This document shows positions 17,612-26,334 of a DNA stretch of 64,000 nucleotides, piece by piece. The notes beneath the pieces were generated by a model. It saw only the letters and a list, made by a program, of their open reading frames with translations, was not told the origin of the DNA and searched no databases. The first letter of the stretch is position 1. Every line of letters begins with the position of its first letter. This DNA comes from DLAJ01 sp964655525 (GTDB lineage Bacteria; Bacillota; Clostridia; Lachnospirales; Lachnospiraceae): the NCBI GenBank assembly GCA_964655525.1, contig CAZZNE010000001.1, positions 186,001 to 250,000 of the forward strand, given 5' to 3'. The translations under genes were made by a program, and so were the position numbers.

Positions 17612-18676
17612 ATGACGGGAATCAGGATCATTGATCTGGCGCATGAAGAGGAGTGGAACCGGGTGATCGGACAGTTTGCAAAGCATGACGTATATTTCAC
17701 ACCGGGATATGTCAAAGCTTTTTGGAGAAACGGAGACGGCGAGCCGTTCCTACTCTATTATGACGGAAAAAAGATGCAGGCAGTGAATGTCGTGATGAAG
17801 CGTCCTGTGCCGGTGCGTCAGACAAAGGACGAAACGGACGAGGCATTAAAGGAATGCTATGATTTTGTGACGCCATACGGTTATGGCGGTTTTCTTTTGC
17901 AGGGAGAAACCTCAGGAGAGGAAAAGCAGGCGCTTGCACAGGCATACCGTGATTTTTGCCGTGATCATCATATTGTGGCGGAGTTTAACCGCTATCATCC
18001 CGTGATCGGCAATGCGCATGATATGGAGTGTCTCTATGAGGTCGTTGATCTGGGGCATACCGTCTGTATGGACATTTCCTCGAAAGAGAAAATATGGGAG
18101 GGACTTACAAGTAAAAACCGGAACCTGATCCGCAAGGCCCAGAAGAGCGGCGTGCACATTTACTGGGGCAGAGATGAGAGCCTGTTTGCGGAGTTTGAGC
18201 AGATTTACAACACGACGATGGATAAAGTTGGTGCGGATCGTTATTACTATTTTCAGAAGGAATTTTATGACAGCATCTTAAACGACATGAAGCATCAGGC
18301 GCTTGTCTTTTCTGCGAAGCTTGCCGGAGAGACGATCGCGATGTCCATTATCCTGTATGGGAACGGGCAGCTTCATTATCATTTGTCCGCATCAAAAAAA
18401 GAATACCAGTCCTATGCGCCGACGAATCTGCTGCTCTATGAAGCGGCATGTTTCGGGAACAGTATCGGTATGAAGACGTTTCATTTGGGCGGCGGTCTGG
18501 GAAGCCGCGAGGACTCGCTGTATCATTTCAAAAAGCAGTTTAACCGATATGAGGATACACAGTTTGCTATCGGAAGGGCGGTTTTTGATGCGGAGGCGTA
18601 TGAGCGCCTGCGGGAGATCAATAACCATATGAAGGAGACAAACTTTTTCCCGGCATACCGGGATATGGACGCATAG
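17612..18676 (+). CDS. FemAB/BioF2-like GNAT acyltransferase
   Basis: 354 aa from ATG 17612, chosen because AGGAG at 17597-17601 precedes it. An in-frame ATG at 17564 lies next to the repeat array with no ribosome site. The pattern DVYFTPGYVKAFW near the N-terminus, LTSKNRNLIRKAQKSGV in the middle, and the C-terminal GNAT core (AKLAGETIAMSIILY, YHLSASKKEYQSYAPTNLLLYEA, FHLGGGLGSREDSLYHFKKQF) identify the FemAB/peptidoglycan-interpeptide-like superfamily. Such proteins acylate amines using aminoacyl-tRNA or acyl-CoA. Next to pglE and pglC and with no pglD present, it might acylate the new 4-amino sugar. That is inference. A second member lies at 31.7 kb. Confidence 0.78.
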   Translation: MTGIRIIDLAHEEEWNRVIGQFAKHDVYFTPGYVKAFWRNGDGEPFLLYYDGKKMQAVNVVMKRPVPVRQTKDETDEALKECYDFVTPYGYGGFLLQGETSGEEKQALAQAYRDFCRDHHIVAEFNRYHPVIGNAHDMECLYEVVDLGHTVCMDISSKEKIWEGLTSKNRNLIRKAQKSGVHIYWGRDESLFAEFEQIYNTTMDKVGADRYYYFQKEFYDSILNDMKHQALVFSAKLAGETIAMSIILYGNGQLHYHLSASKKEYQSYAPTNLLLYEAACFGNSIGMKTFHLGGGLGSREDSLYHFKKQFNRYEDTQFAIGRAVFDAEAYERLREINNHMKETNFFPAYRDMDA

Positions 18677-18748
18677 GCGGGGGACGTGCTTACGAAGGTG
18701 GAAAAAAACGCTCATAATAAGCCGGAAAAGAAACAGAGAAGGGGCAGC

Positions 18749-19864
18749 ATGAAAAAAATACTCATTTTGACGAATCTGGATATCGGGCTGTATAATTTTC
18801 GAAGAGAACTTTTGGAAGCGCTGCTTGCGGTGCCCTATGAGGTTCATATCGCGCTGCCTGAAGGAGAGTTGATTCCGAAGCTTGTGAAGATGGGATGCAT
18901 ATTCCATGAAACAAAAATGGAGCGGCGCGGGATGAATCCACTGCATGAGGTGAAGCTGATGCGGCGTTATCGTCAGCTTCTCGACGAGGTGGGGCCGGAC
19001 GTGGCGCTGACCTATACGATCAAACCTAATATTTATGGTGGTTCGGCGCTGGCTTCGGCTGGTATTCCTTATATCACGAATATTACGGGTCTGGGCACGG
19101 CAGTTGAGGGAACTGGATTGCTTCAAAAGATAACAATTAGAATGTATAAACATGCCATGCGCGGTGTAAGCTGTTTGTTTTTTCAAAATCAAAAGAATGA
19201 GCAGTACTTTACAAAGCGCGGTATCGCGATTGGCAAACACAGGCAGCTGCCCGGTTCCGGTGTCAATTTAGAGCGTTTTTCGTATCTGCCGTATCCGGAG
19301 GAGGGCGAGCCGGTATCCATGCTTTTCATTTCCCGTGTGTTAAAGGAGAAGGGCATTGACCAGTTCATGGAAATGGCGAAGGTCATCCGCGGGGAATATC
19401 CGAATACGCGTTTTCATATTCTGGGGTTTTGCGAGGATGACGATGATAAGCCCGACTCTTATCGAAAACGGATCGCGGACTTAGAGGCGCAGGGCATTTT
19501 ACAGTTTGAGGGGATGCAGGAGGATGTGCGCCCGTTTCTTGCAAAAAGCCAGTGTACGATCCACCCGTCCTTTTATCCCGAGGGAATGTCCAATGTCTGT
19601 CTGGAGAGCGCAGCGAGCGGCAGACCGGTCATCACGACGGACCGCGCGGGATGCAGGGACACAGTCGAGGATGGAAAAACGGGACTTTTGGTTAAGGAGC
19701 GCGACACGGAAGATTTGATCCGCGCCGTGCGGCAGTTTATGGAGATGTCCTATACGCAGCGAAAGCAGATGGGTGTAGAAGCAAGGCGCAAAATGGAACG
19801 TGAGTTTGACAGGCGTTTTGTCGTGGAAAGCTATTTGAAGGAACTGAAACGGATTTTGGGATAA
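18749..19864 (+). CDS. GT4 glycosyltransferase, PglA-like
   Basis: 371 aa from ATG 18749, with GAAGGGG upstream. The in-frame ATG at 18686 would add a charged, non-conserved leader. GT-B fold: KKILILTNLDIGLYNFRRELLEAL, TYTIKPNIYGGSALASAGIPYITNITGLG (the PglA/PglH-group acceptor signature), LFISRVLKEKGIDQFMEMAK and HPSFYPEGMSNVCLESAASGRP, containing the EX7E donor motif. Campylobacter PglA adds GalNAc to undecaprenyl-PP-diNAcBac, and this gene sits close after the PglC-like enzyme, so it is probably the second sugar-adding step of that chain. The sugar itself is not determined by sequence. Confidence 0.82.
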   Translation: MKKILILTNLDIGLYNFRRELLEALLAVPYEVHIALPEGELIPKLVKMGCIFHETKMERRGMNPLHEVKLMRRYRQLLDEVGPDVALTYTIKPNIYGGSALASAGIPYITNITGLGTAVEGTGLLQKITIRMYKHAMRGVSCLFFQNQKNEQYFTKRGIAIGKHRQLPGSGVNLERFSYLPYPEEGEPVSMLFISRVLKEKGIDQFMEMAKVIRGEYPNTRFHILGFCEDDDDKPDSYRKRIADLEAQGILQFEGMQEDVRPFLAKSQCTIHPSFYPEGMSNVCLESAASGRPVITTDRAGCRDTVEDGKTGLLVKERDTEDLIRAVRQFMEMSYTQRKQMGVEARRKMEREFDRRFVVESYLKELKRILG

Positions 19865-19884
19865 AATAGAAGGAGGAACGGAAC

Positions 19885-21201
19885 ATGAACTTGTATGAAA
19901 AAATCATAAAAGGAGAAGAAAAAATTGCATTAGTCGGACTGGGCTATGTCGGCATGCCGATCGCGGTCGCGTTCTCTAAAAAGGTGTCGGTGATCGGGTT
20001 TGACTTAAATAAAGAGAAGATCGCAAAATACCAGAATGGCATCGATCCGACCTGCGAGGTGGGGGATGAAGCGATCAAAGCATGCAGCGTGGAGTTTACA
20101 TCGGATGAAACGAAGCTGCGCGAGGCAAAATTTTATATCGTGGCGGTGCCGACGCCGGTTAATGCCGACCATACGCCGGACTTAACGCCGATCGAGGGCG
20201 CAAGCCGCATACTCGGAAGAAACCTTGCAAAAGGCTCCATCGTTGTCTATGAGTCCACGGTTTATCCGGGCGTGACCGAGGAGGTTGCCGTGCCGATCTT
20301 AGAGCAGGAGTCGGGATTAACGTGCGGCGTGGATTTCAAGGTCGGCTATTCTCCGGAGCGCATCAATCCGGGAGATAAGGTACACCGCTTGGAGACAATC
20401 ACGAAGATCGTGTCCGGCATGGATGAAGAGACGCTTGATACGGTCGCGCATGTATATGAACTCGTTGTGGATGCGGGCGTGCACCGTGCAGAGTCGATCA
20501 AGGTCGCGGAGGCGGCTAAGGTCATCGAGAACAGCCAGCGCGATATTAATATCGCGTTTATGAACGAGCTTTCCATTATCTTTAATAAGATGAATATTGA
20601 TACGAAAGCAGTTTTGGAGGCGGCCGGCACAAAATGGAATTTCCTAAAGTTTGCGCCGGGACTTGTCGGCGGTCACTGTATCGGCGTGGATCCTTATTAT
20701 CTGACCTATAAGGCGGAGCAGCTCGGTTATCATTCCCAGATCATTTTATCCGGCAGAAGAATCAACGACGATATGGGAAAATATGTGGCGGAAAGCCTTG
20801 TCAAGAATCTGATCAAAGCCGATATTGCCGTGAAAGGCGCGCGCGTGGCAATCCTTGGCTTTACCTTTAAAGAAAATTGTCCCGACACGCGCAACAGTAA
20901 GATCATTGACATTGTGAGGGAGCTGCGGGAATACGGAATTGAGCCGCTCATTACCGACCCGGTTGCGGACAGGGCTGAGGCGGAACGGGAGTACGGTATC
21001 ACAATGGCGGAACAGTCCGAAATACGGGAGATGGATGCGGTGATCTTAGCGGTCGCGCACACGCAGTATCAAGGATTGACGATGAATGAGATCGGCGCGA
21101 TGTACGCGTCAAAGCATGCGAAAAAAGTATTCTCCGATATAAAGGGGCTGTTTGACAGAAAAGCGTATGAAGCCGCCGGATATTTGTACTGGAGGCTCTA
21201 A
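19885..21201 (+). CDS. tviB: TviB/WbpA-like UDP-N-acetylglucosamine 6-dehydrogenase
   Basis: 438 aa UDP-sugar 6-dehydrogenase using two NAD+ to oxidise C6 of UDP-HexNAc to the uronic acid. N-terminal Rossmann motif ALVGLGYVGMPIAVAF (about 16-30), AVPTPVN, VVYESTVYPGVTEE, the central KVAEAAKVIENSQRDINIAFMNE segment and the catalytic cysteine in LVGGHCIGVDPYYLT (about residue 265). FTFKENCPDTRNSKIIDI matches the TviB/CapL type rather than the Ugd type. Strong AAGGAGG-like site before ATG 19885. Its natural partner, a TviC/WbpP 4-epimerase, is at 25.3 kb, so UDP-GalNAcA is the likely end product. Confidence 0.88.
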   Translation: MNLYEKIIKGEEKIALVGLGYVGMPIAVAFSKKVSVIGFDLNKEKIAKYQNGIDPTCEVGDEAIKACSVEFTSDETKLREAKFYIVAVPTPVNADHTPDLTPIEGASRILGRNLAKGSIVVYESTVYPGVTEEVAVPILEQESGLTCGVDFKVGYSPERINPGDKVHRLETITKIVSGMDEETLDTVAHVYELVVDAGVHRAESIKVAEAAKVIENSQRDINIAFMNELSIIFNKMNIDTKAVLEAAGTKWNFLKFAPGLVGGHCIGVDPYYLTYKAEQLGYHSQIILSGRRINDDMGKYVAESLVKNLIKADIAVKGARVAILGFTFKENCPDTRNSKIIDIVRELREYGIEPLITDPVADRAEAEREYGITMAEQSEIREMDAVILAVAHTQYQGLTMNEIGAMYASKHAKKVFSDIKGLFDRKAYEAAGYLYWRL

Positions 21202-21204
21202 AAG

Positions 21205-21233
21205 TTGTCATATTTACCATATTATGCTATCAT
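21205..21233 (+). promoter_or_regulatory. Candidate sigmaA promoter with extended -10
   Basis: TTGTCA at 21205-21210, a 17-base spacer and TATCAT at 21228-21233, with TG one base before the -10. It begins just after the dehydrogenase stop codon and lies in a 101-bp gap before the next gene at 21303, one of the longer gaps in this locus. Predicted from consensus only. Confidence 0.55.
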
Positions 21234-21302
21234 GTCGGTAGACAAATATCGCATACTAAGGACAGTGACAGCCGCTTGCCTTAAGAACAGGGGAAAAGAA
21301 GG

Positions 21303-22823
21303 ATGACGGATCTCGTAAACAGGGATGCAGATAAAAGGGAAAAAACCATTTATAATGTGCTGGCGCCTTGCATCATAGGCGCCTTTTTCTGCTTTTTGTT
21401 CCTGTTTTTCGGTGTCGGACAGTATCCTGACTCTGCGACCTATATCGGATACAATACGAGCAGGGAACCGCTTTACCCGTTGTTTTTGGCACTGTGCCGT
21501 AAGCTTGCGGGCGAAACGCATTTCATGTGGGCAGCAGCGCTGATACAAAATGTGTTTGCGTTTTTTACGTGCTGGTATCTGTATTGTTTTTTTGTGAGGA
21601 AATTTCAACTGAATCTGTTGTTTCGTATAGCGGCATTGCTCGTGATTCTTGCACCGCATCTTATGACAAGCGTGTTCACGCCTTCCGGCATCGTTCTGAC
21701 GAACGCGATTTTGAGTGAAGGGCTGACGGTATCGCTCTATCCGCTGTTTGCGACACTTTTGCTGGAAGCGTTCTACCGGGAGAAAAAAGGATGGTTTCTC
21801 GTGGTATCTTATGTGGCGGCGCTGCTGCTTTCTCTTGCAAGAGGACAGCTCATGACGATGCTTTTGGTGTGGTTTGTCGTGTCGGCGGTATCGGTCGTGC
21901 GAGGAAGCATCACGGGAAGCAAAATGATGTCAGGAGAGAAGAAAGAAGGAGACAGACAGGCTGAGGAAAATCAGGAAGAGGTAAATCAGGCGGAGCGTAC
22001 GCGGACGAAGCGTGTCTGCGCAGGGACCGTGCTCGTGCTGCTTGCGGCGATGGCACTCGGCTTTGTGCTGCGTCAGGCAGCGGTACGGGGCTATCATACG
22101 GCGATGACGGACGGCGTCGTACGGACGAATACCGGAGGCAATGTCACATTGCTGACGAACCTTTTGTATTCCGCCGATGAAGCGGCAATTGTAGCTGCGG
22201 AGGAGACACTTTCCGCCAAGGACGCCGCGCTGCTGCATAACATTTATGCTCAGATGCGGGAACAGGGGCTTTGTGTATCGGATGCGGGTAGTGGATTTCA
22301 TGCGCGTATCCTGCATCATGAGGACAGTCACGATAAGATCAAATTCGGTATATTGGGAGAATTGCTTTCGGAAAGCGTGAGGGAAGAATGGGACATGCTG
22401 CCGGAGGAGCTGTTACCGGACGGGCGGCTGATGCCTGTAGAGGAAGATCACACAGCAGGACAGCTTATGAAAGCGATGCTGCCGCATTGCATCGGCGATT
22501 TTTTGAAGACCTATCTCTACGTGGCGGCGGGGGGCTTTGTGCGCACGGTAGCGCTGCTTTCGCCGCTGTTTAGCGTCTATGCGTTACTGATTTATGTTGT
22601 GGCGGTCGCGCTGATGTGTTATCTTTTTAAGAGGGAGGGCAGCCGGAATAGTGCGTGGCTTATGGCGGTCGTGCTTCTCATGATCGCGGCAAATGTATGT
22701 GCGACGGCGCTCACCATCATGTGCCTCTCGCGCTATATGATCTATAATATGACCTTGTTTTATCTCGCCGGACTGGTGTGTGTTTGGGAACTTGTCAAGG
22801 GCAGGTTCTGCAAAGAAGGCTGA
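21303..22823 (+). CDS. Polytopic membrane protein, GT-C-like, unassigned
   Basis: 506 aa with about ten membrane segments and a charged cytoplasmic or loop region near 205-235 (MMSGEKKEGDRQAEENQEEVNQ). The early loop GQYPDSATYIGY after the first helix has an acidic residue in the position typical for GT-C glycosyltransferases. No named family recognised. A candidate extended -10 promoter lies upstream, and AAGAAGG directly precedes ATG 21303. Its last 33 codons recur, slightly diverged, 2,496 bp downstream at 25217-25319, so a second copy of this gene once stood there or recombination occurred here. Confidence 0.72.
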   Translation: MTDLVNRDADKREKTIYNVLAPCIIGAFFCFLFLFFGVGQYPDSATYIGYNTSREPLYPLFLALCRKLAGETHFMWAAALIQNVFAFFTCWYLYCFFVRKFQLNLLFRIAALLVILAPHLMTSVFTPSGIVLTNAILSEGLTVSLYPLFATLLLEAFYREKKGWFLVVSYVAALLLSLARGQLMTMLLVWFVVSAVSVVRGSITGSKMMSGEKKEGDRQAEENQEEVNQAERTRTKRVCAGTVLVLLAAMALGFVLRQAAVRGYHTAMTDGVVRTNTGGNVTLLTNLLYSADEAAIVAAEETLSAKDAALLHNIYAQMREQGLCVSDAGSGFHARILHHEDSHDKIKFGILGELLSESVREEWDMLPEELLPDGRLMPVEEDHTAGQLMKAMLPHCIGDFLKTYLYVAAGGFVRTVALLSPLFSVYALLIYVVAVALMCYLFKREGSRNSAWLMAVVLLMIAANVCATALTIMCLSRYMIYNMTLFYLAGLVCVWELVKGRFCKEG

Positions 22824-22899
22824 CGGAGCGCACACATGGGTACAGGATGGAATCCACGCGGTAGGGTATGGCGGTAAAATAAGAGAATAAGGAGCGGTT

Positions 22900-25148
22900 A
22901 TGATAAAAAAGCTATGGAAAACGGAGAAAAAGGCGATCGGCATATTTACCGCCGTTTTGTTTGTTTTGATGATCTCATCCTGTTCGACGGCGAAGAGCAG
23001 CCGCTATGTGAGGACGTTTGGAACCGATGAGCTGATACTGAATGCGGGAACGGCAAAGATTTCCGAGGATAGCGGCTATGCGGGACTTTTTACTTCCGGG
23101 CCGGCAGTTTCCCTTCCAGAGGGCGATTACGAGATTACCGTGAACTATCAGGCGGAGGCGGACGGCAGTTTTATCCAGCTTTGGACGGCTCACGATAATG
23201 CCGAGAACAGTAATGTGATTTGGAACAGGGACGGGGCACTGCCGGCTTCCGCATCTGAGCGCACATTTCTCGTTACGTTTGGTGGGAATATCAGCGGTCT
23301 GGAGATCTGCACGTTTTACGGTGGGAGCGGCAGCTTTGCAATTCGGAGTATCATGATCCGCTGCATCAGTGGTTCCGCAAATGTGAAAGATCATTTGATC
23401 CTGCCGGTGCTGCTGTTTACCGTCGTGCTCGTTTGGTACATAGAGTATCGGCGGATAAAACCGGATCGTCGCGAAGGATTTCTATTTGTTACGTGCGCGG
23501 TGCTCATCGTGAGTGTGCCGTGCTATCTTCCTTATTTGGTGCAGGGACATGACATGCCGTTTGAGACGAACCGCATTGTTGGGATTGCGAATGGGCTGCG
23601 CTCCGGACAGTTTCCGGTACGGATCCATCCGAGTACCTATGAGGGATACGGTTACGCGGTGTCCGTGTTTTATCCTGAATTGTTTTTATATATTCCGGCA
23701 ATTCTGTATATAGCAGGACTGTCACTCGTATCGTCCGTCCATGTGTATTTAATCCTGATCCACGGTATTTCAGCGACCTGCATGTACTTTGCGGCGGCGC
23801 GCATGACGCGATCGCCTCGGACAGCGGCGCTGGCAGCGATCTTATTTACCTGTGCTTCGTACCGGCTGGTGCTTGCATATCTGATGAACGGGTATGGAAG
23901 CGCGATGGCGATCGCGTTTGTTCCGCTTGTATTATACGGATTTTATGAGATCATGTTTGGCGACCCTAAGCGGTGGCTGTATCTGCTGATCGGAATGTGC
24001 GGTATTTTGCAGAGCCATGTTCTGACGTTTGTGATTGTCGTTGGATTCCTGTGCGCGGCGTTTGTGATCTGTCTGTTTTTTGTCCGCATGCCCGGACGAT
24101 ATCTTGCGCTCGCAAAGAGTGCTGTCGGGACGGTTCTTGTCAACTTATGGTTTTTGGTGCCGTTTTTCTCGTTTTATTTCTCGGAGATTCAGACGGAGTC
24201 TCTTGCCGGAGATCCGGCGGGCAGGGCGCTGTCCCTTGTGAATCTTCTGTCGGTGTGGGGTCATGCTGGGATGGGTATTCAGGTGGTGGATAAACCTGCC
24301 ACCGGAGTGCCAGCACTGATCGATCTCGCGATTTTAATCGGCATCGTCTGTTTTTTGGCTTTCAGGGATCCGCATGATGCAGAAAAAGAGAAATGCTCCG
24401 ACCATACGGGGCGCATTGCGGCGGCGTTGCTGATCGTCGGCGTATTGGCGGCCTTTATGACGACCAAATATTTTCCGTGGGAGTGGCTGCAGGGCGTGCG
24501 CGGAATCGGGCATTTCGTGCGGTTTATCCAGCATCCTCAGCGGATCTTATGCGTGGCGGTATCGTGCCTTAGCGTGACGGCGGCATGCGGTTATGCTAAA
24601 AGATCGTGCGGAGCAGGTATTATGATTCCGGCGGTTCTTGCGGTGGCGCTTCTGACTTCCTGTATGTTTTTACAGGAATATACGGCACAGCCGCCGGTTT
24701 GCGCGCGGGGAGAGATTATGACATCCGATGCCGGAACGCATGAATATCTCTATCCCGATACGGATACGGTTTCTCTTGACGCGACGCGCTATCATGTCAG
24801 CTCTGAAGAGGTATCCTTTACGTTGCTTGACAGAACGCACAACCGGATTACCGCCCGCGTGAGCGTTGCACAGGAAGGGTATGTGGAACTACCTCTGTTC
24901 TTTTATCCGGGGGGGGGTATTGCGCATCCATAAACGGAGAAGGACGAACAATAGAACATGGGGAAAATCATGTGATCCGCGTATTGCTACGGGAAGGTGA
25001 CAGCGGCGAGCTACAAGTAGAGTATCAGGAGAGTCTTTTGTGGCGGCTGGCGGATGGGGTATCCGTGTTGACGGTGTTTAACTATTTAATTTGGAGGATT
25101 TGGGTCAGGAAAAGGAGAGGTGTGGCGAAGAGCGGCGGAAGCTTTTGA
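22900..25148 (+). pseudogene. PTPS-related/YfhO-like membrane protein, frame broken at a nine-G tract
   Basis: As read, translation stops at 24933 after 677 aa. At 24909-24917 there are nine G residues; one more G (or two fewer) restores a frame that continues to TGA 25146-25148 with a convincing tail (YCASINGEGRTIEHGENHV, LLWRLADGVSVLTVF), giving about 749 aa. N-terminus: a membrane segment ending ISSC, which fits a lipobox, then a roughly 130-residue extracytoplasmic domain. About ten helices follow. GHDMPFETNRIVGIANGLRSG and YGYAVSVFYPELFLYIPAIL are typical of the PTPS-related (GT-C-like) group. It may be phase-variable, a decaying gene, or a sequencing indel. AAGGAG precedes ATG 22900. 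Confidence 0.75.
24909..24917 (+). repeat. Poly-G tract (9 G), candidate slippage site
   Basis: Nine consecutive G in the 3' part of the membrane-protein gene. Four, seven or ten G keep the long frame; nine gives a stop five codons later. With four G the protein would read FYPGY, a motif common in this family, so the tract looks expanded rather than lost. Confidence 0.8.
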
Positions 25149-25216
25149 AAGCGGCAGATACTGTATAGAGGGCGAAAAGATGGGTGATACCATGATACGA
25201 ATGCTGCATATATATT

Positions 25217-25319
25217 GTGTCTCTCGCGCTATATGATCTATAATATGACCTTGTTTTATCTCGCCGGACTGGTGTGTGTTTGGGAACTTGTCAAGGGCAG
25301 GTTTTGCAAGGAAAAATGA
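25217..25319 (+). pseudogene. 3' fragment duplicated from the membrane-protein gene at 21.3 kb
   Basis: 103 bp that align without gaps to 22721-22823 with only a handful of mismatches. It encodes the same C-terminus (LSRYMIYNMTLFYLAGLV, ending RFCKEK instead of RFCKEG) and a stop in the same place. The sequence upstream of 25217 is unrelated to the parent, so this is a remnant with no start codon. It lies between the broken PTPS-related gene and the 4-epimerase, each of which is preceded by AATAAGGAGCGG. Confidence 0.88.
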
Positions 25320-25340
25320 CAGGAAATAAGGAGCGGACAA

Positions 25341-26321
25341 ATGGGTTATCAGGATTTGAAATTTCATACGGACAGTGTTTTTCTTGTGACCGGAGGCGCG
25401 GGTTTTATCGGATCAAATCTTTGTGAAGCGCTGACGGACATGGGGTATACGGTGAGATGTTTGGACAATCTTTCCACCGGAAAGCAGGAAAATGTCGATT
25501 TCCTTTCGGACAGAGAAAATTATACTTTTATCAAGGGAGATATTCGTGATCTGGACACCTGCATGAAAGCGTGCGAGGGTGTGGATTATGTATTGAATCA
25601 GGCGGCGTGGGGCAGCGTGCCGCGCAGCATTGAGATGCCTCTTTTATATGAGGAGATCAATATCCGCGGAACCTTAAATATGATGGAAGCGGCAAGACAA
25701 AGCGGTGTGAAAAAATTCGTGTTCGCGTCAAGCTCCTCCGTGTACGGCGACCATCCGGTACTGCCGAAGGTCGAGGGACAGGAGGGGAATCTGTTGTCTC
25801 CCTATGCGCTGACGAAGCGTGTGGATGAAGAATACGGTAAGCTATATCACAAGCTGTATGGGCTGGACACGTATGCCATGCGCTATTTTAATGTGTTTGG
25901 GCGCAGACAGGACCCGGATGGCGCTTATGCAGCGGTCATTCCGAAGTTTATCCGTCAGCTGCTTCATGACGAGGCACCGACGATCAACGGGGACGGAAAG
26001 CAGTCCCGTGACTTTACTTATATCGACAATGTGATCGAAGCGAACTTAAAAGCGTGCCTTGCGCCGTCGGAAGCTGCGGGTAATGCGTTTAATATTGCGT
26101 ATGGGGGCAGGGAATACCTGATCGATATTTATTATGATCTCTGCAAGGCGCTCGGCAGGCAGATGGAGCCGAAATTCGGTCCGGACCGCGCGGGGGATAT
26201 CAAGCATTCTAATGCGGATATCAGCAAGGCGAGAAAGTTGCTTGGCTATGATCCGGAATATGATTTTGCACGTGGAATTGCGCTCGCAATTGAGTGGTAT
26301 AAAGAAAATTTATCAAAGTAA
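25341..26321 (+). CDS. tviC: TviC/WbpP-like UDP-N-acetylhexosamine(uronate) 4-epimerase
   Basis: 326 aa extended SDR. NAD motif FLVTGGAGFIGSNLCE at about 14-29, LNQAAWGSVPRSIE, ASSSSVYGDHP and the catalytic Tyr-Lys in YALTKRVDEEYG (about 154-158), then RYFNVFGRRQDPDGAYAAVIP. The AWGSVPRS segment and the PDGAYAAVIP loop are those of WbpP/TviC, which interconvert UDP-GlcNAc/GalNAc or their uronates. With the 6-dehydrogenase at 19.9 kb it would provide UDP-GalNAcA. AAGGAGCGG precedes ATG 25341. The two partners are separated by two membrane-protein genes and a duplication scar. Confidence 0.87.
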   Translation: MGYQDLKFHTDSVFLVTGGAGFIGSNLCEALTDMGYTVRCLDNLSTGKQENVDFLSDRENYTFIKGDIRDLDTCMKACEGVDYVLNQAAWGSVPRSIEMPLLYEEINIRGTLNMMEAARQSGVKKFVFASSSSVYGDHPVLPKVEGQEGNLLSPYALTKRVDEEYGKLYHKLYGLDTYAMRYFNVFGRRQDPDGAYAAVIPKFIRQLLHDEAPTINGDGKQSRDFTYIDNVIEANLKACLAPSEAAGNAFNIAYGGREYLIDIYYDLCKALGRQMEPKFGPDRAGDIKHSNADISKARKLLGYDPEYDFARGIALAIEWYKENLSK

Positions 26322-26334
26322 GGGGCGGATCACT

